The notes below the pieces were generated by a model that worked only from the letters and a program-made list of their open reading frames with translations, was not told the origin of the DNA and made no database searches. Below are positions 14,505 through 24,160 of a DNA stretch of 30,819 nt, piece after piece; position 1 is the stretch's first letter; the number at the start of each line of letters is the position of its first letter. A program made the translations under genes and the position numbers. Source of the stretch: Oscillospiraceae bacterium (GTDB taxonomy: Bacteria > Bacillota > Clostridia > UMGS1810). The stretch spans positions 1 to 30,819 of the forward strand of contig JALEIO010000055.1 of NCBI GenBank assembly GCA_022769845.1, written 5' to 3'.

Positions 14505-17297
14505 ATGAATAAAATTTTAAAACGAACAGTGTTCTTTTGTTTATCCATATTATTAGTAAGTATGTCATTAACATCATTTGCTGATAATAGCATTGCGGTA
14601 CAAGAGTATAAATTTAATGATATCAGCGAACTTCCAAATTATGTGGTTGCCGGAAAACACGCTGTTTTGGGAACATCGATTCAATTAGATTCAGAAAACA
14701 GCTATGAAGATTCGGATACTAACTCTATATATTTTAGAGGCTGGTCACAGGATTCGCGTGTTGATTTTGATGGTTTGTTTGACGCTTTTAATCCGCAAAA
14801 GGGTGATAAATATAAAGTGTCGGCATATGTTAAGCTTGCCGGAGATAAGCTGCCTAATCCTGTGCAAAGCTTTACCGATAAAGAAGCGTATTTAACAATT
14901 GCTTCTAATGAAGTTGCCGGAACTGCTAATAAAAGACCGTATTATAAACTAATATATAATATAACCGATACCGATGCTTCATGCGGCAAGATTCCACTTG
15001 AAAACGAGTGGACAAAATTAGAGATGGAATATACAGTAGGAGACGAACTGCCTAAATACGTTGGAGTGAAAGGAAAGTTTTCAACAACGAACGGCTTTGC
15101 TTTTACATGCTTTATAGATAATGTTTCGGTTGAAAAATTAGGAAGTGTTGATCCATCGCTTACAGAGGATGACGATAATTCAGACCCGTTTGTTAAAGTT
15201 CATACGTTTGACAAAGTTGTAACCGTACCGTCTTATGTAACAGTAAACAAACATATAAAAATAGGATCTCATGTATTTTTAGACAAGGAAAATAATTATC
15301 CAAGCGTTGAAAGCGGAAAAAACAGCTTGCATATAAGCTACTGGGCAAATTATTGCCGTGCGTATGTAGGCGGATTGTTTGATAATTTTATACCCGGTAA
15401 AACGTATGATATATCTTTTAAAATAAAGCTAAATGAAGAATGTAAATTTGATTCTTCAAATATGTATTTTGGACTTTTTGATGTTAATAACGAATTTGTA
15501 TATAACAAGGAAGATGCCGATGCAAAATGCACACAAAAAATAACAAAAGATGATTGGACAACACTTAAAATGGAATATACTGCTGTTGAAGGTAAAAATC
15601 CGGTTTCTGTTTCGTTTATATCAGATAAGGATGCAATTGTTTTTAATGTAGATGATTTTATTTGCAAAAGGGTAGTAAATGATGATATTGACGTTGTATT
15701 AAAAGCTAAAACAGAGGCAAATAAAATTATTGTGGAAGGAAAATTAGAAGAAGAAAATGAAAACAGAAATTTGGACGTATACGTTTTAAAAGATAATTTT
15801 GATGATACAGATTTTTCCGCAGATGCAGTTTTTGCAAAATCAACTGCGGTTGTAAACAGTGACGGCACGTATTTATGCGAAGTACCAATGCCTGCTACCG
15901 AAAAATTCTATACTGATTTTAAAATTATAGTTGATAATGTTATCGGATATGAAAACAGCTATTTAAAAAGAGAATATACTTATGAAAATATTCTGTTAAA
16001 TGAGCAGCTTGTATATAAAGTTTCTCAAGCTCAAAATGTTGCGCAAGTAAGTGCAATAATGGAGAATGAGGAAAATATGCAAATTTTAAAGCTTGACAAA
16101 ATTGAGCCGTATGCTGCAACCGCAAAAGATAAAAGGCAAAAAGTATATGAATATATATTTAATAATAAAAATAATCTTGAAGATTTTGAAAAACAGGTTG
16201 TTTTAGGTTCGTTATTAAATATATTAAACGGAAATACAGGCTTATCTTTTGAAAAGTATATTGACAAGTATGCCGAGATTCTTAAAATAAGCGATAAAGC
16301 CGCTTACAAAAAAACTTATTCGGAATCAGACTATAAAGATAAAATATGCAGAAATCTATATGGAGAGTACAGCAATGCAGATGATTTTGCCGATAAATTT
16401 ACTTTGATTGTTGTAAAATCCTGTGTAAATTATTCTGACACCGCATTATCTGCATTTTCTAAGATTGCAGACAATGCAGAAAGTTTTAATTTAGATTTAA
16501 CAAGATACAATAATTTAAGCTCAACAAATCCCGGAACAGAGGCAGACGCTGCGCAGCAATTTGTAGCATATTTTAAATCAACCGATGATTATTCAAACTT
16601 AACACAGCAGCTGAACGGCATAATTGATTCAATTATTAACAACAGAGGCAATGGAGGAAGCTCATCGTCAGGTTCAGCCGGCGGCGGTTCGGGCAAAAAA
16701 ACTTCAACAACATTTGTTGATTACGCTACATATGAAGAAAATACTCCGGTTAACAAATCGGATAAATTTGTTGATTTGGACGGCTTTGAATGGGCAAAGG
16801 AAAGTATAAGCAATTTGGCGGCAAAACAAATAATATCAGGATATGAAGACGGAACATTTAAACCGAATAATTTTATTACTCGGGCGGAGTTTTGCAAAAT
16901 AATGTGCATTGCATTTGAAATTCCCGAAAAGGATTATTTGGCAGAATTTAGTGATGTATCTAAAACTGACTGGTATTTTAATTATGTGCTTACCCTTGCA
17001 AATAACGGATTGGTAAATGGTAACAGCGGAAAATTTAATCCTAATGACAGCATTACAAGAGAGGATATATGCACAATTCTATATAGAATATCAGTGCAGA
17101 ACGGCGATATAACAGAAAGTTCTGATTCAAATATTTTTAACGATTATGCATCTGTATCCGATTATGCAAAGGATGCGGTAAGTTATCTTTCAAAATTGGG
17201 TGTATTGGAAGGAAATAATGGTTTTGTTATGCCACATAATTACGCTACAAGAGCAGAATGTGTAAAACTTGTTGATAAATTTATTCGCAGTAGGTAA
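14505..17297 (+). CDS. SLH-anchored surface protein with two binding-like modules
   Basis: A 930-residue cell-surface protein. Order: signal peptide (1-26), two locus-specific modules (about 34-212 and 231-388; the second contains YWANYCR), a beta domain (about 395-490), a helical region (495-710), a Gly/Ser linker (716-731) and three SLH repeats (about 755-805, 814-865, 876-928) with the motif pattern ISGYEDGTFKPNNFITRAEF. SLH repeats bind pyruvylated secondary cell-wall polymer in Firmicutes, so the protein should display its binding modules on the surface. No catalytic domain is seen. It lies 31 bases after the previous gene with AAGGAG and is co-transcribed. A scaffold or polysaccharide-capture role is inferred. 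Confidence 0.85.
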   Translation: MNKILKRTVFFCLSILLVSMSLTSFADNSIAVQEYKFNDISELPNYVVAGKHAVLGTSIQLDSENSYEDSDTNSIYFRGWSQDSRVDFDGLFDAFNPQKGDKYKVSAYVKLAGDKLPNPVQSFTDKEAYLTIASNEVAGTANKRPYYKLIYNITDTDASCGKIPLENEWTKLEMEYTVGDELPKYVGVKGKFSTTNGFAFTCFIDNVSVEKLGSVDPSLTEDDDNSDPFVKVHTFDKVVTVPSYVTVNKHIKIGSHVFLDKENNYPSVESGKNSLHISYWANYCRAYVGGLFDNFIPGKTYDISFKIKLNEECKFDSSNMYFGLFDVNNEFVYNKEDADAKCTQKITKDDWTTLKMEYTAVEGKNPVSVSFISDKDAIVFNVDDFICKRVVNDDIDVVLKAKTEANKIIVEGKLEEENENRNLDVYVLKDNFDDTDFSADAVFAKSTAVVNSDGTYLCEVPMPATEKFYTDFKIIVDNVIGYENSYLKREYTYENILLNEQLVYKVSQAQNVAQVSAIMENEENMQILKLDKIEPYAATAKDKRQKVYEYIFNNKNNLEDFEKQVVLGSLLNILNGNTGLSFEKYIDKYAEILKISDKAAYKKTYSESDYKDKICRNLYGEYSNADDFADKFTLIVVKSCVNYSDTALSAFSKIADNAESFNLDLTRYNNLSSTNPGTEADAAQQFVAYFKSTDDYSNLTQQLNGIIDSIINNRGNGGSSSSGSAGGGSGKKTSTTFVDYATYEENTPVNKSDKFVDLDGFEWAKESISNLAAKQIISGYEDGTFKPNNFITRAEFCKIMCIAFEIPEKDYLAEFSDVSKTDWYFNYVLTLANNGLVNGNSGKFNPNDSITREDICTILYRISVQNGDITESSDSNIFNDYASVSDYAKDAVSYLSKLGVLEGNNGFVMPHNYATRAECVKLVDKFIRSR

Positions 17298-17325
17298 TGG
17301 AGAAAAAAATGGAGGAAAAAAGTAT

Positions 17326-20300
17326 ATGACATTCACAAGAATTAAAGTTGCAAATAGAATTATAATATTTTTTGTGGCATTTTGTATGATATTTCCATTA
17401 TGTAATTTTTATAATGCTGATGCACAGCTTATCACATTTGATGATGAACAAACAATACCGTCAAATATCACCGGTAAGAATATGAAGCTCGGCAATCATA
17501 TAGTTATTGACAACACTGTTGACTCTAACGGCGACGGAAACAGCTTGCTGGCTAAATTTTGGGCAGATTTTTGCAATGTTAATTTTAATGAGTGCTTTAA
17601 GGATTTTAAATTGAAAAACGGCTCAAGCTTCAAAATTTCCGTTGATGCAAAATTAAACAGTGACAATTTTATGGACAATGCTGAATTTTATATAGTTATT
17701 TTAGATAAAATCGGCAATGTAATATATAACTATAATGATGCAAACGCAAATTGCAAAAAAATAATTTCAAAAAAATCGTGGACTAAAATCGAATTGGATT
17801 ATAATATTTTGGACAACGAGGAACCGTACTCTGTTGCGGTTGTTCCGCCGTCATATGCAAATAATAAAAACGTAATTAATCTTAATTTGGATAATTTTAG
17901 CGTTGAACAGACAAAAGAGGGCAAAAATGAAGAAAATGTTGACCTCGGAGTGTATGCCGCAGCGTATCTTTTTGATAATGTAAATGCTGTTCCGCAATAT
18001 ATCAGCGGAAAAAATCTTTCTGTAGGAACAAGCATCTTGATTGATGATAAAACAAGCTATAGTGTTCCCGGCGGAAAAAGCATTTATGCAAAATATTGGG
18101 CAAATTATTGCAGACTGCACATAAAAGATTTATTTAAAGAGGCTTGCGTACAAACAGGGGAGAATGTCACTGTTTCTTTTTGGGCAAAAATTCATAAGGA
18201 TTCAAAAATTGACAGCGGCGATATGAGTTTATCCATCTATGATGACGAAGGAGTAATTGTTGCAGACGGTTCTAAAAATTCTGCTGCGGTAAAGAAAGGT
18301 GAATGGACAAAGGTAAGCTATACTTTTAAAATGCTTGAAGGAATGAAGCCTTCCGTTATTTATATAGCACCTCCGTCCAACACAAGTGATGCTAATTCAT
18401 TTATAGTAAATATAGATGACATAATAATTACAACTGATACAATAGAGCAGTCGTCAGTAGCTTCGGATAACACCGGCATATTGCCGCTTATGAAAAAACT
18501 TGGAATTGCAACGGATCTTATTGATGATATAAATTCAACGGATTTTGTTACAAGAGCGGAATTTGTGAAAGCTATGGGACAATTTTATTTAGCTGATTTT
18601 AAAACAAATTTACCTTCTGTATTCTCGGATATTCCAAGCGATGCGGATTATATTCAGCAGGCTAACTTTTTAGCTTCAATCGGCGTCATAAACGGAACGG
18701 AGGATGGAAAATTTTCGCCGGATGAATTTATCACAACCGAACAGGCAATAAAAATAATGTGTTCATATTTAGGATATGATTTGAAGGCAAAAAGTTTGGG
18801 AGGTTATCCAACCGGATATTTGGTAACCGCACAGCAAATTGGTCTTACCGATGGAGTAATATTAAACGATAACCTTACAAAGGCGGACATTTTGCTTTTG
18901 TTTTCCAATTTTATTAATACAGATATAAACGAAATAACATCTGTCGGCGAAAAGGTAAAATTTGAAAAAGAAGAAGGCAATACAGTTTTATCGTCGATTT
19001 TCAATGTTTATAAAGGTGAAGGAATAGTTACCGGCACATCCAAAACACTGCTTGGAGGCAAATCATATTTTACTGACGGCTGTGTTGAAATAGACGGAGA
19101 ACTTTTCAGAAATGAATATGAGCTGACAAATGAATTTTTGGGTTACAGAGTGGATTATTATTACAAAAAGGATACAATATGCAATATCATTTTTGCTCAA
19201 AAAACTGCACAGGCAAACTATACAAAGGTTGTTTTTGCCGACCAAATCGAATCGTATTCTGACGGAGTTTTATCGTATTCTAAAGATGATACCGATAAAA
19301 TTTCTAAAATTTCCGTTCCGTTTAACGCAAAGGTTATATTCAACGGAAAAGCATACAGCAAAGATTTAACAAAGGCATTTGATATGTCGGCGGGAAGCGT
19401 TGTTTTTATTGACGCTGATTATGACGGCAATTTTGAAACAATAATTATTGACAGCGTGAAATACTATGTAGTAGATTGCATAGATAGTGAAAATAATTAT
19501 ATTTTTCCCAAGTTTTACGGAGAACCTATAAGTCTTGGAAAAAGCGATGACTTTATTGTCAAAAGAAGTAACGGAAGAGATGCTGATTTTAGTTCAATAA
19601 AAGAATGGGACGTTGTCGGAATACGCGCTTCAAATGATTCTGATGACAATTTTACATATGTTACGGTTAACAACACCTCTGTTAACGGAAGGGTTACCGA
19701 TATTTCCAGTGAAAGACGGGGAAAAATATTTATAGAAGGAAAACCATATAATATTACAACCGATTTGTATGAATATTTGAATAGCAATGCAAGCAATGAA
19801 ACACCTTCTTCAAAGACTTCAGCCAATATATTAGGCAAAAATATAACGGCGTATTTAAGTGCGGATAACGAAGTGGTTGGATTTAAAGTTTCTAATACAA
19901 ATACTGGATATGCCTATGTAATAGACGGAGAATTAGGAGAGGGCAAAAATCCAAAAGTAACCTTAAAAATATTAACTTCCGACAATAAAATCCAAGAGTT
20001 TGAACTGAAAGAAAAATTCAAGTTAAACGGCGAAAATGTTAAAACAAACGATATTAACAGGCTTTTGGAAATTTATGAAAACGGCGATATCAAACAGCAG
20101 GTAATTTCTTATACTTTGGATGATGATAAAAAAGTAAAAGAAATGCTTACGCCTCGTTTGGACGACTTACTTGTAGAAAATGAAATATGCAAGTTTGCGT
20201 CTAATAAAAGAGCCACCTTCAGAGGATCTTACTTCAGCGTTTGCACTTATAATCTTAAACCGAATACGGTAGTATTCAGAATTCCGACTTTTGAAAGCCG

Positions 20301-21036
20301 CGAAGAAAAATATTTTCAAGCAGTTCCTACAACATATTTTGTAACCAGCTGGTCTTATTTGTTTGATGGATATACAACGACAGGCTATTCAAATAATATG
20401 GATATAATGGTTTTAAAAGAGGATAAGCACCGCGGTGAAAATATGATACAAAGCAAAACGCCGCTATTGATGATTAATGATGTTGGAAAAGCGGTAACTG
20501 ACGATGGTGATGATTGTTTGCTTATCAAAGGAATAAACAGTCTCGGAGTGGAAGAAAAGGTTAAAATCGTTGATGAAAGAGAAGATAAGACCCCGGCTAT
20601 TTCAGAGGGCGACATTATAATGTATGTAAAAAATGAAGACGGAATGTTGTATATTTTCAACAATGGTCAAGGAAATGCAAATAACGAAACTTTCAGATTT
20701 ATTCTTGACGCAGACGGTGGCGAAAATGGAACACCCAAATTTATTGTTCCAATTGCTGTAAATACCAATACCTCTTTTACAAAAATTCAGGTTCCTTATG
20801 CCATAAAAGACGGATATTTGTATTGCAATGAAACGGAAACGCCGTCAAATATGAATACAAGTTCTTCTTATATATTAACAGACGCAAAGTGTTTTGTATA
20901 TGACAAGGATAAAAAAGAATATAGAATAGGGGACTTCGGCAATATAAGGACATATCAGCAGCAACAAGACAACGCTTCTAAAATTATGGTGTTCGTAAGA
21001 AGTCATATACCGCACCTTGTGGTTACATTTGAATAA
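17326..21036 (+). CDS. Large surface protein: two modules, SLH-like region, long beta-rich tail
   Basis: A 1236-residue exported protein. A signal-like hydrophobic N-terminus (about 10-33, ending ADAQ) is followed by two locus-specific modules (about 33-195 and 212-370; the second has YWANYCR). Residues 385-540 are SLH-like: DFVTRAEFVKAMGQ, VFSDIPSDADYIQQANFLAS and INGTEDGKFSPDEFITTEQA are clear, while a third repeat is degenerate. The remaining ~690 residues are beta-rich, with repeated patterns such as VSVPFNAKVIFNGK-like and EWDVVGIRAS-like segments and no family I recognise. The start at 17326 has GGAGG ten bases upstream; the in-frame ATG at 17269 lies inside the previous gene without a ribosome site. 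Probably a wall-anchored structural or display protein; the tail function is unknown. Confidence 0.75.
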   Translation: MTFTRIKVANRIIIFFVAFCMIFPLCNFYNADAQLITFDDEQTIPSNITGKNMKLGNHIVIDNTVDSNGDGNSLLAKFWADFCNVNFNECFKDFKLKNGSSFKISVDAKLNSDNFMDNAEFYIVILDKIGNVIYNYNDANANCKKIISKKSWTKIELDYNILDNEEPYSVAVVPPSYANNKNVINLNLDNFSVEQTKEGKNEENVDLGVYAAAYLFDNVNAVPQYISGKNLSVGTSILIDDKTSYSVPGGKSIYAKYWANYCRLHIKDLFKEACVQTGENVTVSFWAKIHKDSKIDSGDMSLSIYDDEGVIVADGSKNSAAVKKGEWTKVSYTFKMLEGMKPSVIYIAPPSNTSDANSFIVNIDDIIITTDTIEQSSVASDNTGILPLMKKLGIATDLIDDINSTDFVTRAEFVKAMGQFYLADFKTNLPSVFSDIPSDADYIQQANFLASIGVINGTEDGKFSPDEFITTEQAIKIMCSYLGYDLKAKSLGGYPTGYLVTAQQIGLTDGVILNDNLTKADILLLFSNFINTDINEITSVGEKVKFEKEEGNTVLSSIFNVYKGEGIVTGTSKTLLGGKSYFTDGCVEIDGELFRNEYELTNEFLGYRVDYYYKKDTICNIIFAQKTAQANYTKVVFADQIESYSDGVLSYSKDDTDKISKISVPFNAKVIFNGKAYSKDLTKAFDMSAGSVVFIDADYDGNFETIIIDSVKYYVVDCIDSENNYIFPKFYGEPISLGKSDDFIVKRSNGRDADFSSIKEWDVVGIRASNDSDDNFTYVTVNNTSVNGRVTDISSERRGKIFIEGKPYNITTDLYEYLNSNASNETPSSKTSANILGKNITAYLSADNEVVGFKVSNTNTGYAYVIDGELGEGKNPKVTLKILTSDNKIQEFELKEKFKLNGENVKTNDINRLLEIYENGDIKQQVISYTLDDDKKVKEMLTPRLDDLLVENEICKFASNKRATFRGSYFSVCTYNLKPNTVVFRIPTFESREEKYFQAVPTTYFVTSWSYLFDGYTTTGYSNNMDIMVLKEDKHRGENMIQSKTPLLMINDVGKAVTDDGDDCLLIKGINSLGVEEKVKIVDEREDKTPAISEGDIIMYVKNEDGMLYIFNNGQGNANNETFRFILDADGGENGTPKFIVPIAVNTNTSFTKIQVPYAIKDGYLYCNETETPSNMNTSSSYILTDAKCFVYDKDKKEYRIGDFGNIRTYQQQQDNASKIMVFVRSHIPHLVVTFE

Positions 21037-21055
21037 CATTAAAGGAGGAATGTAT

Positions 21056-23863
21056 GTGAAAAAGTTTTTAGCAGTTTTCCTTTCACTTGTAATGATTTTG
21101 CCTCAATTTACGCTGACAGCTTTTGCAAGTGATGAAGTTACCATATATATTGACGGACAAAAAATGAATTTTTCTCAGGGAGCAATAGTAAAAAATGACA
21201 GAGTTTTAGTTCCTATGAGAGAAATATTTGAAAAGCTTAATGCAAACATTGTTTATGACGAAAGCACACAAACTGTAACGGGAACAAAAAATTCAAAATC
21301 GGTGACAGTTACGATAGACAGCAGTACTGCATATGTAGACGGCCAGGAAACACAGCTTGATGTCAATGCTTGTTTGGTTAATGACAAAACAATGATTCCG
21401 TTAAGATTTATCAGTCAGTCTCTCGGTGCAAGTGTTGATTGGAGCGAAGATTCCAAATCTGTTTATATTTTCTCTGATGCGGAAAAGTTAGAAGAGCCTA
21501 AATTGCCTGAAATTAAGAAAAACGAGGAGAATTTTTCAAGCACTCATCAAGGAGATATAATAGCCTGCGATGAAGACTTGTTTAAAGCGCCGTACGGAGA
21601 TAACAACGGTAATATGACATGCAAAACTGTTGATGTTGAAGATATGCCGTTTAATAAGGCGTTGGAAATTGAAGTGAAAAAGCAGCCTAAAAACACATAT
21701 GATATGTCGTTTACAATGAAACCTAATTTTGATGTGCAAACAGGGGATATACTTTATTTAACGTGTTATATGAGAACTTTAAGCTCAAGCGCAGATGAAA
21801 ACAGCGGCACCATTGCTTGGGTATATGAGCAGAATACAGAACCGTTCAAAAAGGCTTTTACTTATGAATGTACTTCGGTAGGCAAATGGCAGAAATACTC
21901 AATCGGATATGCATTTAAACTTGATAACGGCAGTAAGGATTCTGTAAAGGTGGTTTTAAGAGTAGGATATAAACCGCAGGTTGTCCAGGTTGCAGGATTT
22001 GAGCTTATTAATTATAAGGATACTGTTGAACTTAAAGATATTCCAAAAACCACCTTCGATTATTACGAAGGAATGGAACCGGACGCACAGTGGAGGAAAG
22101 AGGCTGAAAATCGAATTGAACAAATAAGAAAAGGCGACTACAGTATAACTGTTGTAGATGAAAATGACAAAATCATTCCGAATGCAAAAGTATCTGTAGA
22201 TATGGTAAAGCATGAATTTGATTTGGGAACTGTGGTATGGGGCGCTCCGTCCGCCGCCTCCGATATGAAATTTTTTGACACCATAAAACAAAACTTTAAT
22301 ATGGTAGTTCCCGGAAATGCGCTTAAATGGAAACAGTTTGAAAGCAATAAACAGGCAGCTTTGGATGTTGTAAAATGGGCAAATGACAATGGCTTAAAAG
22401 TGAGAGGGCATGCTTTGATTTGGGATAGCCTTGCGCATATGCCGTCCGACCTTAAGCAGATAGAAAAGGATAAAGAAAAAGCTTTAGAGCGTACAGGAAC
22501 ACATATTTATGACGAGGTATCTGCTTTTAAAGATCGTATATATGATTGGGATGTTGTCAACGAAGCGGTTATGAATTTAAATTTCAGAACCAAATACGGT
22601 GAACAGATATATGTTGATTGGTTTAAAAAGGCAAGAGAAGCTGACCCGAATGCAAATTTGTATATTAATGAAACTGGTATAGTCGGGTACGATAGCATTA
22701 GATTTGATTCATTTATGGATATACTTAAGAAAATGAAAGAGTATAATGTAGACTATGACGCAATTGGTATACAAGGACATTTCTCGGTTCCGTGCAATCC
22801 GATGGATTTTTATAATCAGCTGGAAACAATATCTTCATATGCCGGAAAACCTATCAAGATTACAGAGTATTCAATGAATTCTGATGAAATAATGCAGGCA
22901 TATTTTACCAAAGATATTTTAACTGCCGTATTCAGCAATAAGAATGTTAACGGTTTTGTAATGTGGGGACATTATGAGGGTGCCGACGGCACATCAAAAA
23001 GTACTCCTATGTATAGAAGCGACTGGACCTTGAAACCTGCAGGCGAACAATTTATATATCTTACGCAAAAGAAATGGTCAACACATCAAAAAGGAAGCAG
23101 CGGAAGCGACGGTTTATTTTATGGCAGAGGCTTTTACGGCGATTATGATGTTACAACTGAATATAACGGGAAAAAACAGGTTGACAGAATACATATAGGA
23201 AAGGGTGATATTAATAATTTTAAAATCACTTTAGGAAAACCTTCCGCACCTATTATTAATTCTGCCGACATAAGCAAACTGGCACCTAAAGGAGAGCCGC
23301 TTCCGGATGGTGCTTGGGAAGTTGTTAAAACATATGATTTTGATAATATTAAATCCGGCGAAGAAGCTTCAAGCGGTTGTTTTGCAGGCTCAAATTTAAA
23401 GATTGGCACAAATATATTAACGGACAGCAAAACTTCGGTGAAGGGAAACAGCTTGCTGATTAAAAACTGGGCTAACTATTGCAAATGTATTATAACAAAT
23501 GCTTTTGACGGATTGGACACAGCTTTTTCATCGGTATATAAAATATCGTATGACGCAACCGTAAATCCGGAATCTGATTTGGAGGAATTTGAAACTTATC
23601 CATACATTGCAATATTTACGCAAAACAGCAATAAAACAAATATAGAAGCAATATATAATTCAAAGGGGCTTGAAGAAGGAAGCTGCAAAACTTTGAAAAA
23701 AGGCGAATGGACTCACGTTGAACTTATTTACCATATTGGTGATGTGATACCACAGGCAGTTGGTTTTGTTGCACCTTTAAAAACAACCGACAAAGAGAAA
23801 GCATTTATTAATATAGATAATTTGACAATTTCCAAATTGTCGGATAAATATTTAAATAATTAA
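21056..23863 (+). CDS. Secreted GH10 endo-xylanase with stalk and C-terminal binding-like module
   Basis: A 935-residue exported GH10 enzyme. Order: signal peptide (1-25), a copper-amine-oxidase N-terminal-like stalk domain (about 27-138, with VLVPMREIFEKL and MIPLRFISQSLGA), a CBM4/9/22-like module (about 160-320), GH10 (about 375-675) and one locus-specific module (about 757-927, with WANYCK). Catalytic residues are E503 (WDVVNEA) and E604 (IKITEY). It initiates at a GTG at 21056: AAAGGAGG (21041-21048) lies seven bases before it, while the ATG at 21050 is only one base away from that site. It is the last gene of the operon. The stalk domain is non-catalytic and common in exported Firmicute proteins, possibly wall-associated. 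The central region is closely related to the xylanase at 1581. Confidence 0.93.
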   Translation: MKKFLAVFLSLVMILPQFTLTAFASDEVTIYIDGQKMNFSQGAIVKNDRVLVPMREIFEKLNANIVYDESTQTVTGTKNSKSVTVTIDSSTAYVDGQETQLDVNACLVNDKTMIPLRFISQSLGASVDWSEDSKSVYIFSDAEKLEEPKLPEIKKNEENFSSTHQGDIIACDEDLFKAPYGDNNGNMTCKTVDVEDMPFNKALEIEVKKQPKNTYDMSFTMKPNFDVQTGDILYLTCYMRTLSSSADENSGTIAWVYEQNTEPFKKAFTYECTSVGKWQKYSIGYAFKLDNGSKDSVKVVLRVGYKPQVVQVAGFELINYKDTVELKDIPKTTFDYYEGMEPDAQWRKEAENRIEQIRKGDYSITVVDENDKIIPNAKVSVDMVKHEFDLGTVVWGAPSAASDMKFFDTIKQNFNMVVPGNALKWKQFESNKQAALDVVKWANDNGLKVRGHALIWDSLAHMPSDLKQIEKDKEKALERTGTHIYDEVSAFKDRIYDWDVVNEAVMNLNFRTKYGEQIYVDWFKKAREADPNANLYINETGIVGYDSIRFDSFMDILKKMKEYNVDYDAIGIQGHFSVPCNPMDFYNQLETISSYAGKPIKITEYSMNSDEIMQAYFTKDILTAVFSNKNVNGFVMWGHYEGADGTSKSTPMYRSDWTLKPAGEQFIYLTQKKWSTHQKGSSGSDGLFYGRGFYGDYDVTTEYNGKKQVDRIHIGKGDINNFKITLGKPSAPIINSADISKLAPKGEPLPDGAWEVVKTYDFDNIKSGEEASSGCFAGSNLKIGTNILTDSKTSVKGNSLLIKNWANYCKCIITNAFDGLDTAFSSVYKISYDATVNPESDLEEFETYPYIAIFTQNSNKTNIEAIYNSKGLEEGSCKTLKKGEWTHVELIYHIGDVIPQAVGFVAPLKTTDKEKAFINIDNLTISKLSDKYLNN

Positions 23864-23868
23864 CGATA

Positions 23869-23910
23869 TAGGCACGATATAACCAGAATTAAGGCTATAT
23901 ATCGTGCCTA
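23869..23910 (+). terminator. Hairpin ending the transport-xylanase operon
   Basis: A perfect 13-bp stem (23869-23881 with 23898-23910, TAGGCACGATATA and complement) with a 16-base loop, six bases after the xylanase stop. The T-run afterwards is weak, so termination may be partial. Confidence 0.6.
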
Positions 23911-23971
23911 AAATCATTATATCGGCGAAATTCTAACTGAAGCTTAAATAATGCAGGAAAAAATTTTTGTC

Positions 23972-24000
23972 TTGATTTTTCATAAAAACCGTACTAATAT
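23972..24000 (+). promoter_or_regulatory. Putative promoter of the sensor kinase gene
   Basis: TTGATT (23972-23977), 17 bases, then TAATAT (23995-24000). A sigma-A-like pair about 160 bases before the kinase start. Much of the leader that would follow (24001-24160) is AT-rich, with the cre-like site noted separately. Confidence 0.45.
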
Positions 24001-24085
24001 TATATTATAGACTTTCGGCAGCAGTATAATTACCAACCAAATACATTTGCGGTAATATAATGCTTCTGCAAGCGGTAACGGAAAA

Positions 24086-24099
24086 AGAAAGCGTTTAAT
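24086..24099. promoter_or_regulatory. cre-like site (catabolite control, tentative)
   Basis: AGAAAGCGTTTAAT matches 11 of 14 positions of the Firmicute CcpA operator pattern TGAAARCGYTTWCA, with the core intact and mismatches only at the ends. It lies between the putative promoter and the sensor kinase gene, where binding would block transcription. No proof that CcpA acts here. Confidence 0.3.
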
Positions 24100-24160
24100 T
24101 TTGATGTTCTGACAAGCAGTGATAAAAAATTTGAATTTATAGTGAATTAATGAGGTACAT

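Noticed and set aside
15350..15868. Long antisense open frames inside the surface-protein and enzyme genes
   Set aside because: Low-complexity Ser/Phe-rich translations opposite well-supported genes, without ribosome sites; shadows of the real frames.
17269..17325. Earlier in-frame starts for the secreted proteins (1521, 9347, 12046, 17269, 21017)
   Set aside because: They lack ribosome sites and would bury the signal peptides; later starts have strong AGGAGG-type sites.
23953..23971. Resemblance to the conserved box upstream of the sensor kinase
   Set aside because: Alignment needs two inserted bases in an AT-rich run and the distance to -10 differs from the three good sites.
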